Shown piece after piece: positions 22,056 to 31,489 of a DNA stretch of 64,000 nucleotides (the stretch's first letter is position 1; every line of letters begins with the position of its first letter). The translations under genes and the position numbers were made by a program. The stretch spans positions 124,001-188,000 of the forward strand of contig NCGG01000001.1 of NCBI GenBank assembly GCA_002278855.1, given 5' to 3'. The notes beneath the pieces were generated by a model. That model saw only the letters and a program-made list of their open reading frames with translations, was not told the DNA's origin and did not search any database. The stretch comes from Sphingomonadales bacterium 28-55-16. GTDB taxonomy: Bacteria; Pseudomonadota; Alphaproteobacteria; Sphingomonadales; Sphingomonadaceae.

Positions 22056-25000
22056 TTATTCCGCTGCCTCCGCAAAGCCCTCGTCACCTTCGATCAGATC
22101 ATGTGCCTTGAGATCTACATTTAGACCCAATGAGCGCATTTCCTTGACCAAAACGTTGAAGCTTTCAGGGATACCGGCTTCAAAGCTGTCGTCACCCTTT
22201 ACGATGGCTTCATAAACCTTGGTACGACCGATTACGTCATCGGATTTGACCGTAAGCATTTCCTGCAAGGTGTAGGCGGCGCCATAGGCTTGAAGTGCCC
22301 AGCATTCCATTTCCCCGAAACGCTGGCCGCCGAACTGCGCCTTACCACCCAATGGTTGTTGGGTGACAAGGCTGTACGGTCCGATTGAACGGGCGTGGAT
22401 CTTGTCATCAACAAGGTGATGCAGTTTCAACATGTAAATGATGCCCACGGTAACCTTGCGGTCGAACTTGTCGCCAGTGCGTCCGTCGTACAGGTCGGAT
22501 TGACCCGAACCATCAAGCCCAGCAAGCTTAAGCATCGTGGTTACGTCGGCTTCACGCGCACCGTCGAACACAGGCGTACCCATCGGAACACCGGTGATCA
22601 CGTTGCCAGCAAGCTCAATTATGTCGGCATCGCTGCGACCGTTGATTTCAGCGGCATAATTGTCGCCATAGGCCTTCGCCAAACGTTCGCGCACCACAGC
22701 AGGCGGTGCAGCCGCTTCAGGGTTCGGGTTTGCATGGCGCCACTCTTCAAGCGCCTCTCCAATTTGCATACCCAGCCCACGTGCAGCCCAACCGAGATGG
22801 GTTTCGAAAATCTGACCCACGTTCATACGTGACGGCACACCCAATGGGTTCAACACGATGTCGACAGGCGTACCGTCCGCAAGGAACGGCATGTCTTCTT
22901 GCGGAAGGATCCGCGAGATAACACCCTTGTTTCCGTGACGTCCGGCCATCTTGTCGCCTGGCTGAAGCTTACGCTTCACCGCAACGAAGACCTTGACCAT
23001 CTTGAGTACGCCCGGTGCCAGCTCATCGCCACGCTCCAGCTTCTCACGGCGATCTTCGAACTTCTCGACGATCAGCTTGACCGCGTCGTCATACTGAACC
23101 TTGACCGCTTCGAGATCGCCTTGGATTTTGTCATCGGCAACGGCGATTTTCCACCATTCGTGACGCTCGACTTCGCTGAGATTATCCTCAGTGATCTTGT
23201 CGCCCTTCTTGATGCCCTTTGGCGCTGCCGCTGCAGTCTGGCCAATGAGCATGTCTTTCAAGCGGTTGTAGGTGGCACGGTTCAAAATCGAACGTTCGTC
23301 CTCACGGTCCTTTGCAAGACGTTCGATTTCTTCGCGTTCGATGGCCATCGCCCGTTCGTCTTTGTCGATACCATGACGGTTAAAGACGCGGACTTCAACG
23401 ACGGTACCCGCAACGCCAGGTGATAGACGCAACGATGTGTCGCGCACGTCGCTTGCCTTTTCACCGAAGATCGCGCGCAGAAGCTTTTCTTCTGGCGTCA
23501 TCGGGCTTTCACCCTTTGGCGTGATCTTGCCAACGAGAATGTCGCCAGGGTGCACTTCGGCACCGATGTAGACAATGCCCGCTTCATCAAGGCTGCGAAG
23601 CGCTTCTTCACCCACATTTGGAATATCGCGGGTGATGTCTTCTGGTCCAAGCTTCGTATCGCGAGCCATCACTTCGAATTCTTCGATATGCACAGATGTG
23701 AACACATCGTCCTTCACGATGCGCTCGGAGATCAGGATCGAATCTTCGTAGTTATACCCGTTCCAAGGCATAAACGCGACGAGGCTGTTCTTGCCCAATG
23801 CGAGTTCACCCAGCTCGGTCGAAGGACCATCGGCAATGATGTCGCCAGCTTCGATGACGTCACCAACCTTCACCAAAGGCTTCTGGTTGATGCATGTATT
23901 CTGGTTGGAACGCTGGAATTTCTGCAGCGTGTAGATGTCGACGCCCGACTTGCCGGGTTCGACATCGCCCGTTACGCGGACAACGATACGGGTTGCATCG
24001 ACTTGGTCGACGATACCAGTGCGGCGTGCTCCAATGGCTGCGCCAGAGTCACGGGCTACAGTCTCTTCCATGCCGGTTCCGACAAACGGTGCTTCTGCAC
24101 GCAGCAGCGGCACAGCCTGACGTTGCATGTTCGATCCCATCAACGCGCGGTTTGCGTCATCGTTTTCCAGGAATGGAATGAGCGATGCTGCAACCGAAAC
24201 CAGCTGCTTTGGCGAAACGTCCATCAACGTAATCTGGTCACGCGGTGCCATCAGGAATTCACCTGCTTCACGCGACGAAATCAGATCTTCGACAAAGCTG
24301 CCATCGGCGTTCAATTCGGCGTTGGCCTGCGCGATCGTGTTCTTTTGCTCTTCCATTGCGGAAAGATAGACCACGTCGTCGGTGACCTTGTTGTCCACGA
24401 CCTTGCGATATGGCGTTTCGATAAAGCCATATTTGTTCACGCGGCTGAATGATGCCAGCGAGTTGATCAGACCAATGTTCGGGCCTTCCGGCGTTTCAAT
24501 CGGGCAGATACGGCCATAATGGGTTGGGTGGACGTCGCGGACTTCAAAGCCTGCGCGCTCACGCGTCAGACCACCTGGTCCAAGGGCCGAAACGCGGCGC
24601 TTATGGGTGACTTCCGAAAGCGGGTTGGTCTGATCCATAAATTGCGACAATTGCGACGAACCAAAGAATTCGCGCACAGCAGCAACGGCTGGCTTGGCGT
24701 TGATCAGGTCGTTTGGCATCACGGTCGATACGTCGACCGAGCTCATCCGCTCCTTGACCGCACGCTCCATGCGCAGCAAGCCAACGCGATACTGGTTTTC
24801 CAGCAATTCGCCGACCGAACGGACACGACGGTTGCCGAGGTTATCGATATCATCGATTTCGCCCTTGCCGTCCTTCAGGTTCACCAGCTCCTTAACTACG
24901 GCAAGGATATCTTCCGTGCGCAGTGTGGTGAGCGTGTCTTCAACGTCGAGGTTCAAACGCATGTTCAACTTAACGCGGCCAACCGCGCTCAGGTCATAGC

Positions 25001-26213
25001 GGTCTGCATCAAAGAACAGGCCAGCGAACAATGCTTCGGCGGTTTCGCGCGTTGGCGGTTCGCCAGGACGCATGACGCGGTAGATCGCATCAAGGCCCAT
25101 GTCGCGGTTCTCGGCCTTGTCGGCCTTCAACGTGTTGCGCATCCATGCGCCGGTGATGACATGGTCGATGTCGAGCAGTTCAAGGCTGTCGATGCCAGCC
25201 TTGTCCAACGCTTCGAGGTTTTCGGCGGTGATTTCATCACCCGCTTCTACATAGATGCGGCCAGTCTTTTCATCGATAAGGTCGAATGCGGAATAACGGC
25301 CGAAGATTTCCTCGGTCGGGATCAGCAAGTCGGTCAAGCCATCCTTGACGGCCTTGTTGGCAGCGCGCGGGGTGATCTTGGTGCCAGCGGGGAACACAAC
25401 TTCGCCCGTCTTGGCATCGACGATATCGAACATCGGCTTCGATGCGCGCCATTGCTCGGAATTGAATGGAATCTTCCATCCACCCTTGCCACGCGCAAAT
25501 GTGACGCGGTCATAGAAGTGACCCAGGATTTCTTCGTCGTTCAGGCCAAGCGAATACAGCAAGGTCGTAACCGGCAATTTGCGCTTACGGTCGATACGGA
25601 CGTTAACGATGTCCTTGGCGTCGAATTCAAAGTCGAGCCACGAACCGCGATACGGAATGACGCGCGCTGCAAACAGATATTTGCCGCTGCTGTGCGTTTT
25701 ACCACGGTCATGGTCGAACAATACGCCCGGCGAACGGTGCATCTGCGAGACGATAACGCGCTCAGTGCCGTTGATGAAGAAGGTGCCGTTATGCGTCATG
25801 AGCGGCATGTCGCCCATGTAGACATCCTGCTCCTTGATATCGAGAACCGAACGCGCTTCGGTGTCGGGATCAACCTCAAACACGATCAGGCGCAACGTAA
25901 CCTTCATCTGCGCCGCATAGGTAATCCCGCGCTGACGGCATTCTTCAACGTCAAATTTGGGATCTTCCAATTCGTAATGTACGAAATCGAGTTCCGAGGT
26001 GCCGGCAAAATCCTTGACCGGAAAGACGCTGCGCAGCGTCTTTTCAAGGCCGGATACATAGCCAATCGACGGGTCGGAACGCAGGAACTGTTCATAGCTC
26101 TCGCGCTGGACCTCGATGAGGTTGGGCATGTCGATAACTTCATGGATGTTACCGAAGATTTTGCGGATACGCTTTTGACGCGACAATGTCGCAGGAGCGG
26201 GACGGGATGCCAT
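22056..26213 (-). CDS. rpoB: DNA-directed RNA polymerase subunit beta
   Basis: The 1385-residue protein matches RpoB throughout: the rifampicin-pocket region reads [22 protein letters not shown], followed by [18 protein letters not shown], and the C-terminal region contains [19 protein letters not shown] chose ATG 26213 ([15 protein letters not shown]), the normal family start; the frame is open for 23 more codons upstream without family similarity. The gene has about 190 bases of probable 5' UTR after a strong promoter candidate and is not preceded by rplJ/rplL, which is the usual bacterial arrangement. Confidence 0.99.
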   Translation of the reverse strand: MASRPAPATLSRQKRIRKIFGNIHEVIDMPNLIEVQRESYEQFLRSDPSIGYVSGLEKTLRSVFPVKDFAGTSELDFVHYELEDPKFDVEECRQRGITYAAQMKVTLRLIVFEVDPDTEARSVLDIKEQDVYMGDMPLMTHNGTFFINGTERVIVSQMHRSPGVLFDHDRGKTHSSGKYLFAARVIPYRGSWLDFEFDAKDIVNVRIDRKRKLPVTTLLYSLGLNDEEILGHFYDRVTFARGKGGWKIPFNSEQWRASKPMFDIVDAKTGEVVFPAGTKITPRAANKAVKDGLTDLLIPTEEIFGRYSAFDLIDEKTGRIYVEAGDEITAENLEALDKAGIDSLELLDIDHVITGAWMRNTLKADKAENRDMGLDAIYRVMRPGEPPTRETAEALFAGLFFDADRYDLSAVGRVKLNMRLNLDVEDTLTTLRTEDILAVVKELVNLKDGKGEIDDIDNLGNRRVRSVGELLENQYRVGLLRMERAVKERMSSVDVSTVMPNDLINAKPAVAAVREFFGSSQLSQFMDQTNPLSEVTHKRRVSALGPGGLTRERAGFEVRDVHPTHYGRICPIETPEGPNIGLINSLASFSRVNKYGFIETPYRKVVDNKVTDDVVYLSAMEEQKNTIAQANAELNADGSFVEDLISSREAGEFLMAPRDQITLMDVSPKQLVSVAASLIPFLENDDANRALMGSNMQRQAVPLLRAEAPFVGTGMEETVARDSGAAIGARRTGIVDQVDATRIVVRVTGDVEPGKSGVDIYTLQKFQRSNQNTCINQKPLVKVGDVIEAGDIIADGPSTELGELALGKNSLVAFMPWNGYNYEDSILISERIVKDDVFTSVHIEEFEVMARDTKLGPEDITRDIPNVGEEALRSLDEAGIVYIGAEVHPGDILVGKITPKGESPMTPEEKLLRAIFGEKASDVRDTSLRLSPGVAGTVVEVRVFNRHGIDKDERAMAIEREEIERLAKDREDERSILNRATYNRLKDMLIGQTAAAAPKGIKKGDKITEDNLSEVERHEWWKIAVADDKIQGDLEAVKVQYDDAVKLIVEKFEDRREKLERGDELAPGVLKMVKVFVAVKRKLQPGDKMAGRHGNKGVISRILPQEDMPFLADGTPVDIVLNPLGVPSRMNVGQIFETHLGWAARGLGMQIGEALEEWRHANPNPEAAAPPAVVRERLAKAYGDNYAAEINGRSDADIIELAGNVITGVPMGTPVFDGAREADVTTMLKLAGLDGSGQSDLYDGRTGDKFDRKVTVGIIYMLKLHHLVDDKIHARSIGPYSLVTQQPLGGKAQFGGQRFGEMECWALQAYGAAYTLQEMLTVKSDDVIGRTKVYEAIVKGDDSFEAGIPESFNVLVKEMRSLGLNVDLKAHDLIEGDEGFAEAAE

Positions 26214-26409
26214 AAGGTGCTTTGCCTCAGTTAGAAATGCCAAGCGCAGGAAGATTGTTCCCCAGACAAGAAAAGGCCGCATAGCAATGGTCCGAAGATT
26301 CGGAACCTGCCGTGCAGCCGTTTCGCGTATGTGAAACCCATATCCATCAATGCGTTAGCCAAGTTGCGCGACGACAAGGCTGTTCCCGATGGAGTAGATA
26401 TTGGGGTTG

Positions 26410-26438
26410 CGTATAGACGTGCAGCGGGTGGGGGTCAA
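26410..26438 (-). promoter_or_regulatory. Candidate housekeeping promoter for rpoBC
   Basis: On the minus strand a -35 TTGACC (26433-26438) and a -10 TATACG (26410-26415) are separated by exactly 17 bases, pointing at rpoB. This places transcription start near 26403, roughly 190 bases before the rpoB ATG. The rest of the 530-base gap up to lepA holds a short repeat near 26490 and nothing else that I can assign. Confidence 0.55.
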
Positions 26439-26489
26439 GGGCCAGAGGGCCGTGAAACGGCTTCACTCAGCCGCGAAAAATCACACTAA

Positions 26490-26514
26490 GCCTGTCCTGA
26501 GCGTGCCGAAGGGG
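26490..26514. repeat. REP-like dispersed intergenic element (CCTGTCCTGAGC type)
   Basis: The sequence GCCTGTCCTGAGCGTGCC followed by GAAGGGG resembles the widespread short intergenic repeat of the form GTCCTGAGCTTGTCGAAGG, which is frequent in sphingomonad and other proteobacterial genomes. It lies between the divergent rpoB and lepA genes, upstream of both promoters. Only one copy is visible in this window. Confidence 0.45.
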
Positions 26515-26744
26515 CGCGCCTAAATCATGCTGTGCGATGTGCAGGCGGCTGTTATCGACGCCCTGTTGAGCCTGGGGAGTATTTGGCGTTGTCGTTCGAT
26601 GACGTCCTGCATTATCAAAAATCATCATGATCCTGACCGAAACCGACCGCATCATGAAAGAGATCATGCTGCCGTTGTGATTATGCCCCCTACCGCCTTT
26701 CCGCCATGCTTGATGGGGCGGGGCGGCCCTGCTAGGGGCGCGGT

Positions 26745-28562
26745 ATGACAGAACTTGCTCTCATCCGTAATTTTTCCATTATCGCGCACATTGACCATGG
26801 GAAGTCCACGCTGGCCGACCGGTTGATCCAACAAACCGGCGGGCTCACCGCGCGGGAGATGACCAGCCAAGTCCTTGATAATATGGACATTGAAAAAGAA
26901 CGCGGTATCACGATCAAGGCGCAGACGGTGCGGCTGGATTACACCGCGAAAGACGGCATTACCTATCAGTTGAACCTGATGGACACGCCGGGCCATGTCG
27001 ACTTTGCCTATGAAGTATCGCGCAGCCTTGCCGCATGCGAAGGCGCGTTGCTCGTTGTTGACGCCGCGCAAGGTGTGGAGGCGCAAACGCTCGCCAATGT
27101 GTACCAATCGATCGAGCATGACCATGAAATCGTGCCCGTTATCAACAAGATCGATTTGCCCGCCGCCGAAGTCGACAAGGTCAAGGCCGAGATTGAGGAA
27201 ATCATTGGCCTGCCTGCTGACAACGCGGTCCTCACCTCCGCCAAGTCGGGCATCGGCATTGCTGAGGTGCTTGAGGCGGTCGTTACCCGCATCCCGCCGC
27301 CAAAGGGCGACCGCAACGCGCCGTTGAAGGCGATGCTCGTCGACAGCTGGTACGACCCTTATTTGGGCGTTGTCATCCTGATCCGCGTCATCGACGGCGT
27401 GATCAAAAAGGGCCAGGAAATCCAGTTCATGGCCGCGGGCACAAAGCATTTGGTCGACCGCGTCGGCTGCATGCGGCCAAAGTTGGAAATTCTCTCCGAA
27501 ATCGCCGCGGGCGAAGTTGGCATCATCACCGCACAGATTAAGGAAGTCGCGCAGACCCGCGTTGGTGACACGATCACCGATGCCAAGCGTCCCGCCGCCG
27601 AGCCGCTGCCCGGGTTTAAGGAAGTGCAGCCCGTCGTGTTCTGCGGCCTGTTCCCGACCGACGCCGCCGACTTTGAAAAACTGCGCGAAAGCATCAGCAA
27701 GCTGCGCCTCAACGACGCATCGTTCAGCTTTGAGACTGAAAGCAGCGCGGCCTTGGGCTTTGGTTTCCGCTGTGGCTTCCTTGGGTTGCTCCATTTGGAG
27801 ATCATTCAGGAGCGGCTGACGCGCGAGTTCGACCTTGACCTCATCACCACCGCGCCAAGCGTTGTGTATAAGCTGCAGCTCAGCCGCAGCAAAACCGAAG
27901 ACGCGTGCGAGATGGAACTGCACAACCCCGCAGACATGCCCGACGTCAACCGCATTGACGAAATTCAGGAGCCATGGATCGAAGCGACGATTTACTGCCC
28001 CGATGAATATCTCGGCTCCATCCTGAAATTATGCCAGGACCGGCGCGGCATTCAAAAGCAGCTGACCTATGTCGGTGGCCGGGCACAGATCGTTTACGAA
28101 TTGCCGTTGAACGAGGTGGTGTTCGACTTTTACGACCGCCTCAAGAGCATCAGCCGTGGCTATGCCTCGTTCGATTATCACCAGATCGGCCACCGCGAAG
28201 GCGATCTTGTGAAGATGAGCATCATGGTCAATGGCGACCCGGTCGACGCGTTGAGCATGATTGTCCACCGCGGCACCGCAGAATCGCGCGGCCGTGGCAT
28301 GTGCGAGCGCCTGAAAGACCTCATCCCGCGCCATTTGTTCAAAATCCCCGTGCAAGCGGCGATCGGCGGCAAAGTGATCGCCCGCGAAACCATCGCCGCG
28401 ATGCGCAAGGACGTGACCGCGAAATGCTATGGCGGCGACATCAGCCGCAAGAAAAAGCTGCTGGAAAAGCAGAAAAAGGGCAAGGCCCGGATGCGCGAAT
28501 ATGGCAATGTGAGCATTCCGCAGGAGGCGTTTATTGCGGCGTTGCGGATGGGCGAGGAGTAA
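26745..28562 (+). CDS. lepA: Elongation factor 4 (LepA)
   Basis: The 605-residue GTPase has the P-loop [15 protein letters not shown] and NKIDLP motifs, elongation-factor domains II, III and V, and the LepA-specific basic C-terminal domain ending near [15 protein letters not shown]. Known EF-4 acts on ribosomes during elongation or assembly under stress. It is divergent from rpoB across about 530 bases. The following 226 bases before the peptide-export locus are clearly A+T-rich and contain a small ORF on the other strand. Confidence 0.97.
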   Translation: MTELALIRNFSIIAHIDHGKSTLADRLIQQTGGLTAREMTSQVLDNMDIEKERGITIKAQTVRLDYTAKDGITYQLNLMDTPGHVDFAYEVSRSLAACEGALLVVDAAQGVEAQTLANVYQSIEHDHEIVPVINKIDLPAAEVDKVKAEIEEIIGLPADNAVLTSAKSGIGIAEVLEAVVTRIPPPKGDRNAPLKAMLVDSWYDPYLGVVILIRVIDGVIKKGQEIQFMAAGTKHLVDRVGCMRPKLEILSEIAAGEVGIITAQIKEVAQTRVGDTITDAKRPAAEPLPGFKEVQPVVFCGLFPTDAADFEKLRESISKLRLNDASFSFETESSAALGFGFRCGFLGLLHLEIIQERLTREFDLDLITTAPSVVYKLQLSRSKTEDACEMELHNPADMPDVNRIDEIQEPWIEATIYCPDEYLGSILKLCQDRRGIQKQLTYVGGRAQIVYELPLNEVVFDFYDRLKSISRGYASFDYHQIGHREGDLVKMSIMVNGDPVDALSMIVHRGTAESRGRGMCERLKDLIPRHLFKIPVQAAIGGKVIARETIAAMRKDVTAKCYGGDISRKKKLLEKQKKGKARMREYGNVSIPQEAFIAALRMGEE

Positions 28563-28606
28563 GCCCTAGGTCGCCACGCGCAGGCAAATATGCTGATCTG
28601 AGAGTT

Positions 28607-28696
28607 TTATGATAAATGAGGCCATATTTGCCGAAAAACATATTGTGCAATCAATATAAATGAAACTAAAAATACAAACCAAATGATGCGTTTCAT
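28607..28696 (-). CDS. Small single-span membrane peptide, possible immunity or accessory peptide
   Basis: A 29-codon ORF starts MKRIIWFVFLVSF and ends IWPHLS. The ATG has AGGA six bases upstream, a good ribosome binding site in an otherwise T-rich stretch. The peptide has a basic N-terminus (MKR) and a hydrophobic core of about 17 residues, so it would span the inner membrane once. It lies 92 bases downstream of the double-glycine precursor gene on the same strand and could be its immunity or an accessory peptide; that role is inference from position and topology. Chance ORFs are common in A+T-rich DNA, hence moderate confidence. A longer overlapping frame (28566-28748) lacks a ribosome binding site. 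Confidence 0.5.
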   Translation of the reverse strand: MKRIIWFVFLVSFILIAQYVFRQIWPHLS

Positions 28697-28740
28697 AAAA
28701 AATCCTAAAAATAAACTGCATACGTTTATATCTTCGGACA

Positions 28741-28770
28741 GAGACCATAAATTTTGTTTTTTATGGTCCC
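28741..28770 (-). terminator. Hairpin downstream of the double-glycine precursor gene
   Basis: GAGACCATAAA and TTTATGGTCCC form an 11-bp stem with one mismatch and an 8-base loop, starting 18 bases past the precursor stop. There is no clear T-run on the minus strand, so it may be a weak terminator, an RNA stabiliser, or a device lowering expression of the small downstream peptide. Confidence 0.4.
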
Positions 28771-28788
28771 TATCAAAGTAATTAAAAA

Positions 28789-29340
28789 TTACGGAAGATA
28801 AATCGTTCCATTTTGTGGGGTATAACCTTTATTTGCACTGACTTGTGACCAATATAAATAGTTCCAATTTGCCTGATAATGTCCGTTATCTACAATTGGT
28901 GCGGTTGTAGCGCCTGCAATGGCCGTTCCTGCGACCAGTTGGCCTCCCTGAGTCAAGCTAGAGCCTATAAGTTGCTTACCAACCACCAGGCTAAAGGCAA
29001 GACTTTGACCCCATTGATACCAAGCGGCAAGTTCATTGATAGTCTTTATCTGATCGTGCGTGACGTCAGCCGTCACCACAATTTCCTCATCTCGATTTAA
29101 GATGCCGTCACCATCATCGTCTCCCTCATCTACTTCGCCGTCTTCGAAATCGAAATATTCCACGACCTCTGGGTTGCTCATGATGCCAGCGGGAATGATA
29201 CTGCTGTTATACATATGACCGTAAATGCCGGTGTAACCGTTATTTCCGGGTATGATCTTGCGACCAGTAACCGTGATTGCGTCGATCCCTCCGGACACTC
29301 TCCTGCATTCCTCAGTGCTAATTTCTCTCATATTACCCAT
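28789..29340 (-). CDS. Double-glycine leader exported polypeptide (microcin-like candidate)
   Basis: The 183-residue product begins with a leader of about 18 residues, MGNMREISTEECRRVSGG, that fits the double-glycine consensus for C39 peptidases (hydrophobic residues spaced before GG). The predicted mature part has 165 residues. It contains an acidic region (57-86) with an EF-hand-type loop DDDGDGILNRDE at residues 74-85 (ligands D74, D76, D78, L81 hydrophobic, E85), two TonB-box-like segments (DAITVTG, 20-26; EEIVVTA, 85-91), a Gly/Ala-rich hydrophobic stretch (113-149), and an aromatic C-terminus. I chose ATG 29340 because AAGGA lies seven bases upstream; the start overlaps the exporter stop by 8 bases, so translation is probably coupled. 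No known bacteriocin family is recognised; toxin, signal and adhesion roles remain open. Confidence 0.78.
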   Translation of the reverse strand: MGNMREISTEECRRVSGGIDAITVTGRKIIPGNNGYTGIYGHMYNSSIIPAGIMSNPEVVEYFDFEDGEVDEGDDDGDGILNRDEEIVVTADVTHDQIKTINELAAWYQWGQSLAFSLVVGKQLIGSSLTQGGQLVAGTAIAGATTAPIVDNGHYQANWNYLYWSQVSANKGYTPQNGTIYLP

Positions 29341-31489
29341 GTTCATTTCCTTCTCTATTGGCCGGATGGCCGGGGTTCTCCAGCAATTGCCCATCCAACA
29401 ACACCATGAGGCGTGATGCAAAAGCGATTGCCGAAGGCTGGTGGGAGCAGATCAGGATCGCGATGTTTAGCTCGGTGAGCGATGTCATCAGCGCGTGCTC
29501 CATCATGGGGTCGATGTTGGCGGTGCCTTCATCAAGGATTAGCAAGGCAGGCTTGCGGTAAATGGCACGCGCGATGCACACGCGCTGCTTCTGCCCGCCG
29601 GACAGGGTCGAGCCCATGTCGCCTACCAATGATTCATATTGCATCGGCATGGCCATGATATCGTCATGGATGCGCGCCAGTTTGGCGGCGGCGTAGACAT
29701 CTTCGAGATCGGCATAGCTGTCGAAGAAGGAGATGTTTTCCGCTATCGTCCCTGCATACAACGCGTCATCCTGCGCTACATAGCCGATCAATTCACTCAG
29801 CTTTTGTGGGTCATAGCTGTTCAAGCTTCGGCCGTTGAGAAAGACCTGACCAGATGTTGGGTCAATCAATCCCTTGATGATTTTGACCAGCGTCGTTTTG
29901 CCGCCGCCCGACGGGCCGGCCATGCCGATGATCTCGCCGGGACGGATCGAAAGGTTGACCCCTTTGAGGATTTCAGGGTCTGCATGCGAATAACGAAAGC
30001 GCACGTGCTGCAATTCAAGGCCTGTGCCGAATTCCGGCGTGCTTGCAGGGGACAACAGGCCCTCATTTTTCTGTCGGGATAAGGCGATGTCGGAAATTCG
30101 GTTCAAATGCACTTTAACGACGCTGAAATTCATTGCCTGTTCGATCAGCCGAACGCCAGCGTCCAGAAACTGCTGCTTATAAGCTTGAAAGGCAAACAGC
30201 ATGCCGATGGACAGCCGTGCGTCCAACGCTAGAGAAATCGCCAGATACACGAATAGGACGCGTTCGATAGCAAGTGTCAGTTGCGCAGCCGCATCGAATC
30301 CTGTGGTGAGGCGCCCAAGCTTTATCTGCGCATTGATGGCGTCGGCCTTTGCCTTTTGCCAGATGCGTTGCCGGTTGCCCTCTTGCCCGAATGACTTGAT
30401 CGCTGAAATGCCGCGAACGGATTCGATGAACAATGTGTTTTCGGTTGCGGCAGTGGTGATGGCATCGATGTTGCGGAACCGAAGTGCTTGAAGAAATGCA
30501 GCGCGAAGGCTGGCATATAACAGCAATGCGACCAGCGCGACCGTGCCTAACAAGGGCGAATACACAAACATCAGCGTCAACGTCAGCAACGCCATGACGC
30601 CATCTATGAACGCCGCGATCATGCCTTGCGATAGAAGCTGGGTAATCGGCAAAGTCGAACCGAAGCGCGAGACGATGTCCCCCACATGGCGCTTCTCAAA
30701 CCAAGGCAGCGGGAGCCGCATCAAATGCCGGAACAGGTTAACCGTCACCTGATAGGAAAGCGCATTATTGAGCGTAACCAAAACCAGCGACCGCAACCAG
30801 GCCGCCATGAAGTTAATGACTGCCAATCCACCAAACCCAAGCGCCAGCATCAACAACAGGTCGCGGTCGAAGCTTGGAAAAACGGTATCGATGGAAATCT
30901 GCAGGAAAAACGGCGTTGCAAGCGCAGCCAATTGCAGAATGATGGAGAGCAGCACGACTTGGCGGATGGTTTGCCAAAAGCCCGTCATCGAAGACCAAAG
31001 TTGCGTAATACGCAGTTGCGATTGTTCGATCTTTGGGCGGAAAGATTCTGCCTTTAACAGGTCGAGCGCAACGCCGGTAAAGTGCCGCGAGATTTCGCCA
31101 TGCGCCAAAACCAATGCGCCGCGCGCTGGATCGTGAATATGGTATTTTGTGCCGCCCAAACCTTTTGAAATTTTGGTCAAAACAACGAAGTGGTTGAGGT
31201 TCCAATGTAGGATTGAGGGCAAAGACAAATGCGGCAAATCATCAATGTCACCGCGCAAGGGCCGGGCATTGAAGCCAAGCCGCTCTGCAATCTCCATTAA
31301 GCCTTTCAGCGTCGCACCTTTGAGCGAAGAACCGTATCGTTGGCGTAGCGCAAGCAAGTCCGTTTTATAGCCGTGATAGCTGGCAATCATGGCAAGGCAA
31401 GCAAGGCCACACTCGCTTGCTTCGTTTTGCGCAATATATGGTGTTCGCTTGAAGCCTTGATAATCGACAAGGTTCAGCATCGCGCTCAT
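29333..31489 (-). CDS. C39 peptidase-containing ABC exporter (PCAT)
   Basis: The 718-residue protein has three parts. Residues 1-140 are a C39 peptidase with oxyanion Gln21, catalytic Cys27 (ASECGLACL), His100 (NLNHFVVL) and Asp120 (HIHDPARG), all present, so it should be active. Residues about 165-450 form the six-helix membrane domain. The C-terminal ATPase has Walker A GPSGGGKTT, signature LSGGQKQR, Walker B LLILDEG and H-loop SHQPS. Such exporters cut double-glycine leaders in the cytoplasm and export the mature peptide. The start ATG overlaps the adaptor stop (ATGA), and the precursor gene start lies within its last codons. Confidence 0.93.
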   Translation of the reverse strand: MSAMLNLVDYQGFKRTPYIAQNEASECGLACLAMIASYHGYKTDLLALRQRYGSSLKGATLKGLMEIAERLGFNARPLRGDIDDLPHLSLPSILHWNLNHFVVLTKISKGLGGTKYHIHDPARGALVLAHGEISRHFTGVALDLLKAESFRPKIEQSQLRITQLWSSMTGFWQTIRQVVLLSIILQLAALATPFFLQISIDTVFPSFDRDLLLMLALGFGGLAVINFMAAWLRSLVLVTLNNALSYQVTVNLFRHLMRLPLPWFEKRHVGDIVSRFGSTLPITQLLSQGMIAAFIDGVMALLTLTLMFVYSPLLGTVALVALLLYASLRAAFLQALRFRNIDAITTAATENTLFIESVRGISAIKSFGQEGNRQRIWQKAKADAINAQIKLGRLTTGFDAAAQLTLAIERVLFVYLAISLALDARLSIGMLFAFQAYKQQFLDAGVRLIEQAMNFSVVKVHLNRISDIALSRQKNEGLLSPASTPEFGTGLELQHVRFRYSHADPEILKGVNLSIRPGEIIGMAGPSGGGKTTLVKIIKGLIDPTSGQVFLNGRSLNSYDPQKLSELIGYVAQDDALYAGTIAENISFFDSYADLEDVYAAAKLARIHDDIMAMPMQYESLVGDMGSTLSGGQKQRVCIARAIYRKPALLILDEGTANIDPMMEHALMTSLTELNIAILICSHQPSAIAFASRLMVLLDGQLLENPGHPANREGNEHG

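Noticed and set aside
24519..26234. 571-codon open frame on the plus strand
   Set aside because: It is antisense to the rpoB coding sequence, which is unambiguous; long antisense frames are expected in GC-biased codons. No protein family is recognisable.
26299..26320. GGAAC and CGTTT near rpoB looking like an EcfG promoter
   Set aside because: The spacing is only 12 bases, too short for that promoter class.
26664..27923. 419-codon open frame on the minus strand
   Set aside because: Antisense to lepA, which matches its family along its length.
28566..28748. 60-codon frame overlapping the small membrane peptide
   Set aside because: Its start lies in the hairpin stem, it has no ribosome binding site, and the 29-codon frame has a better one.
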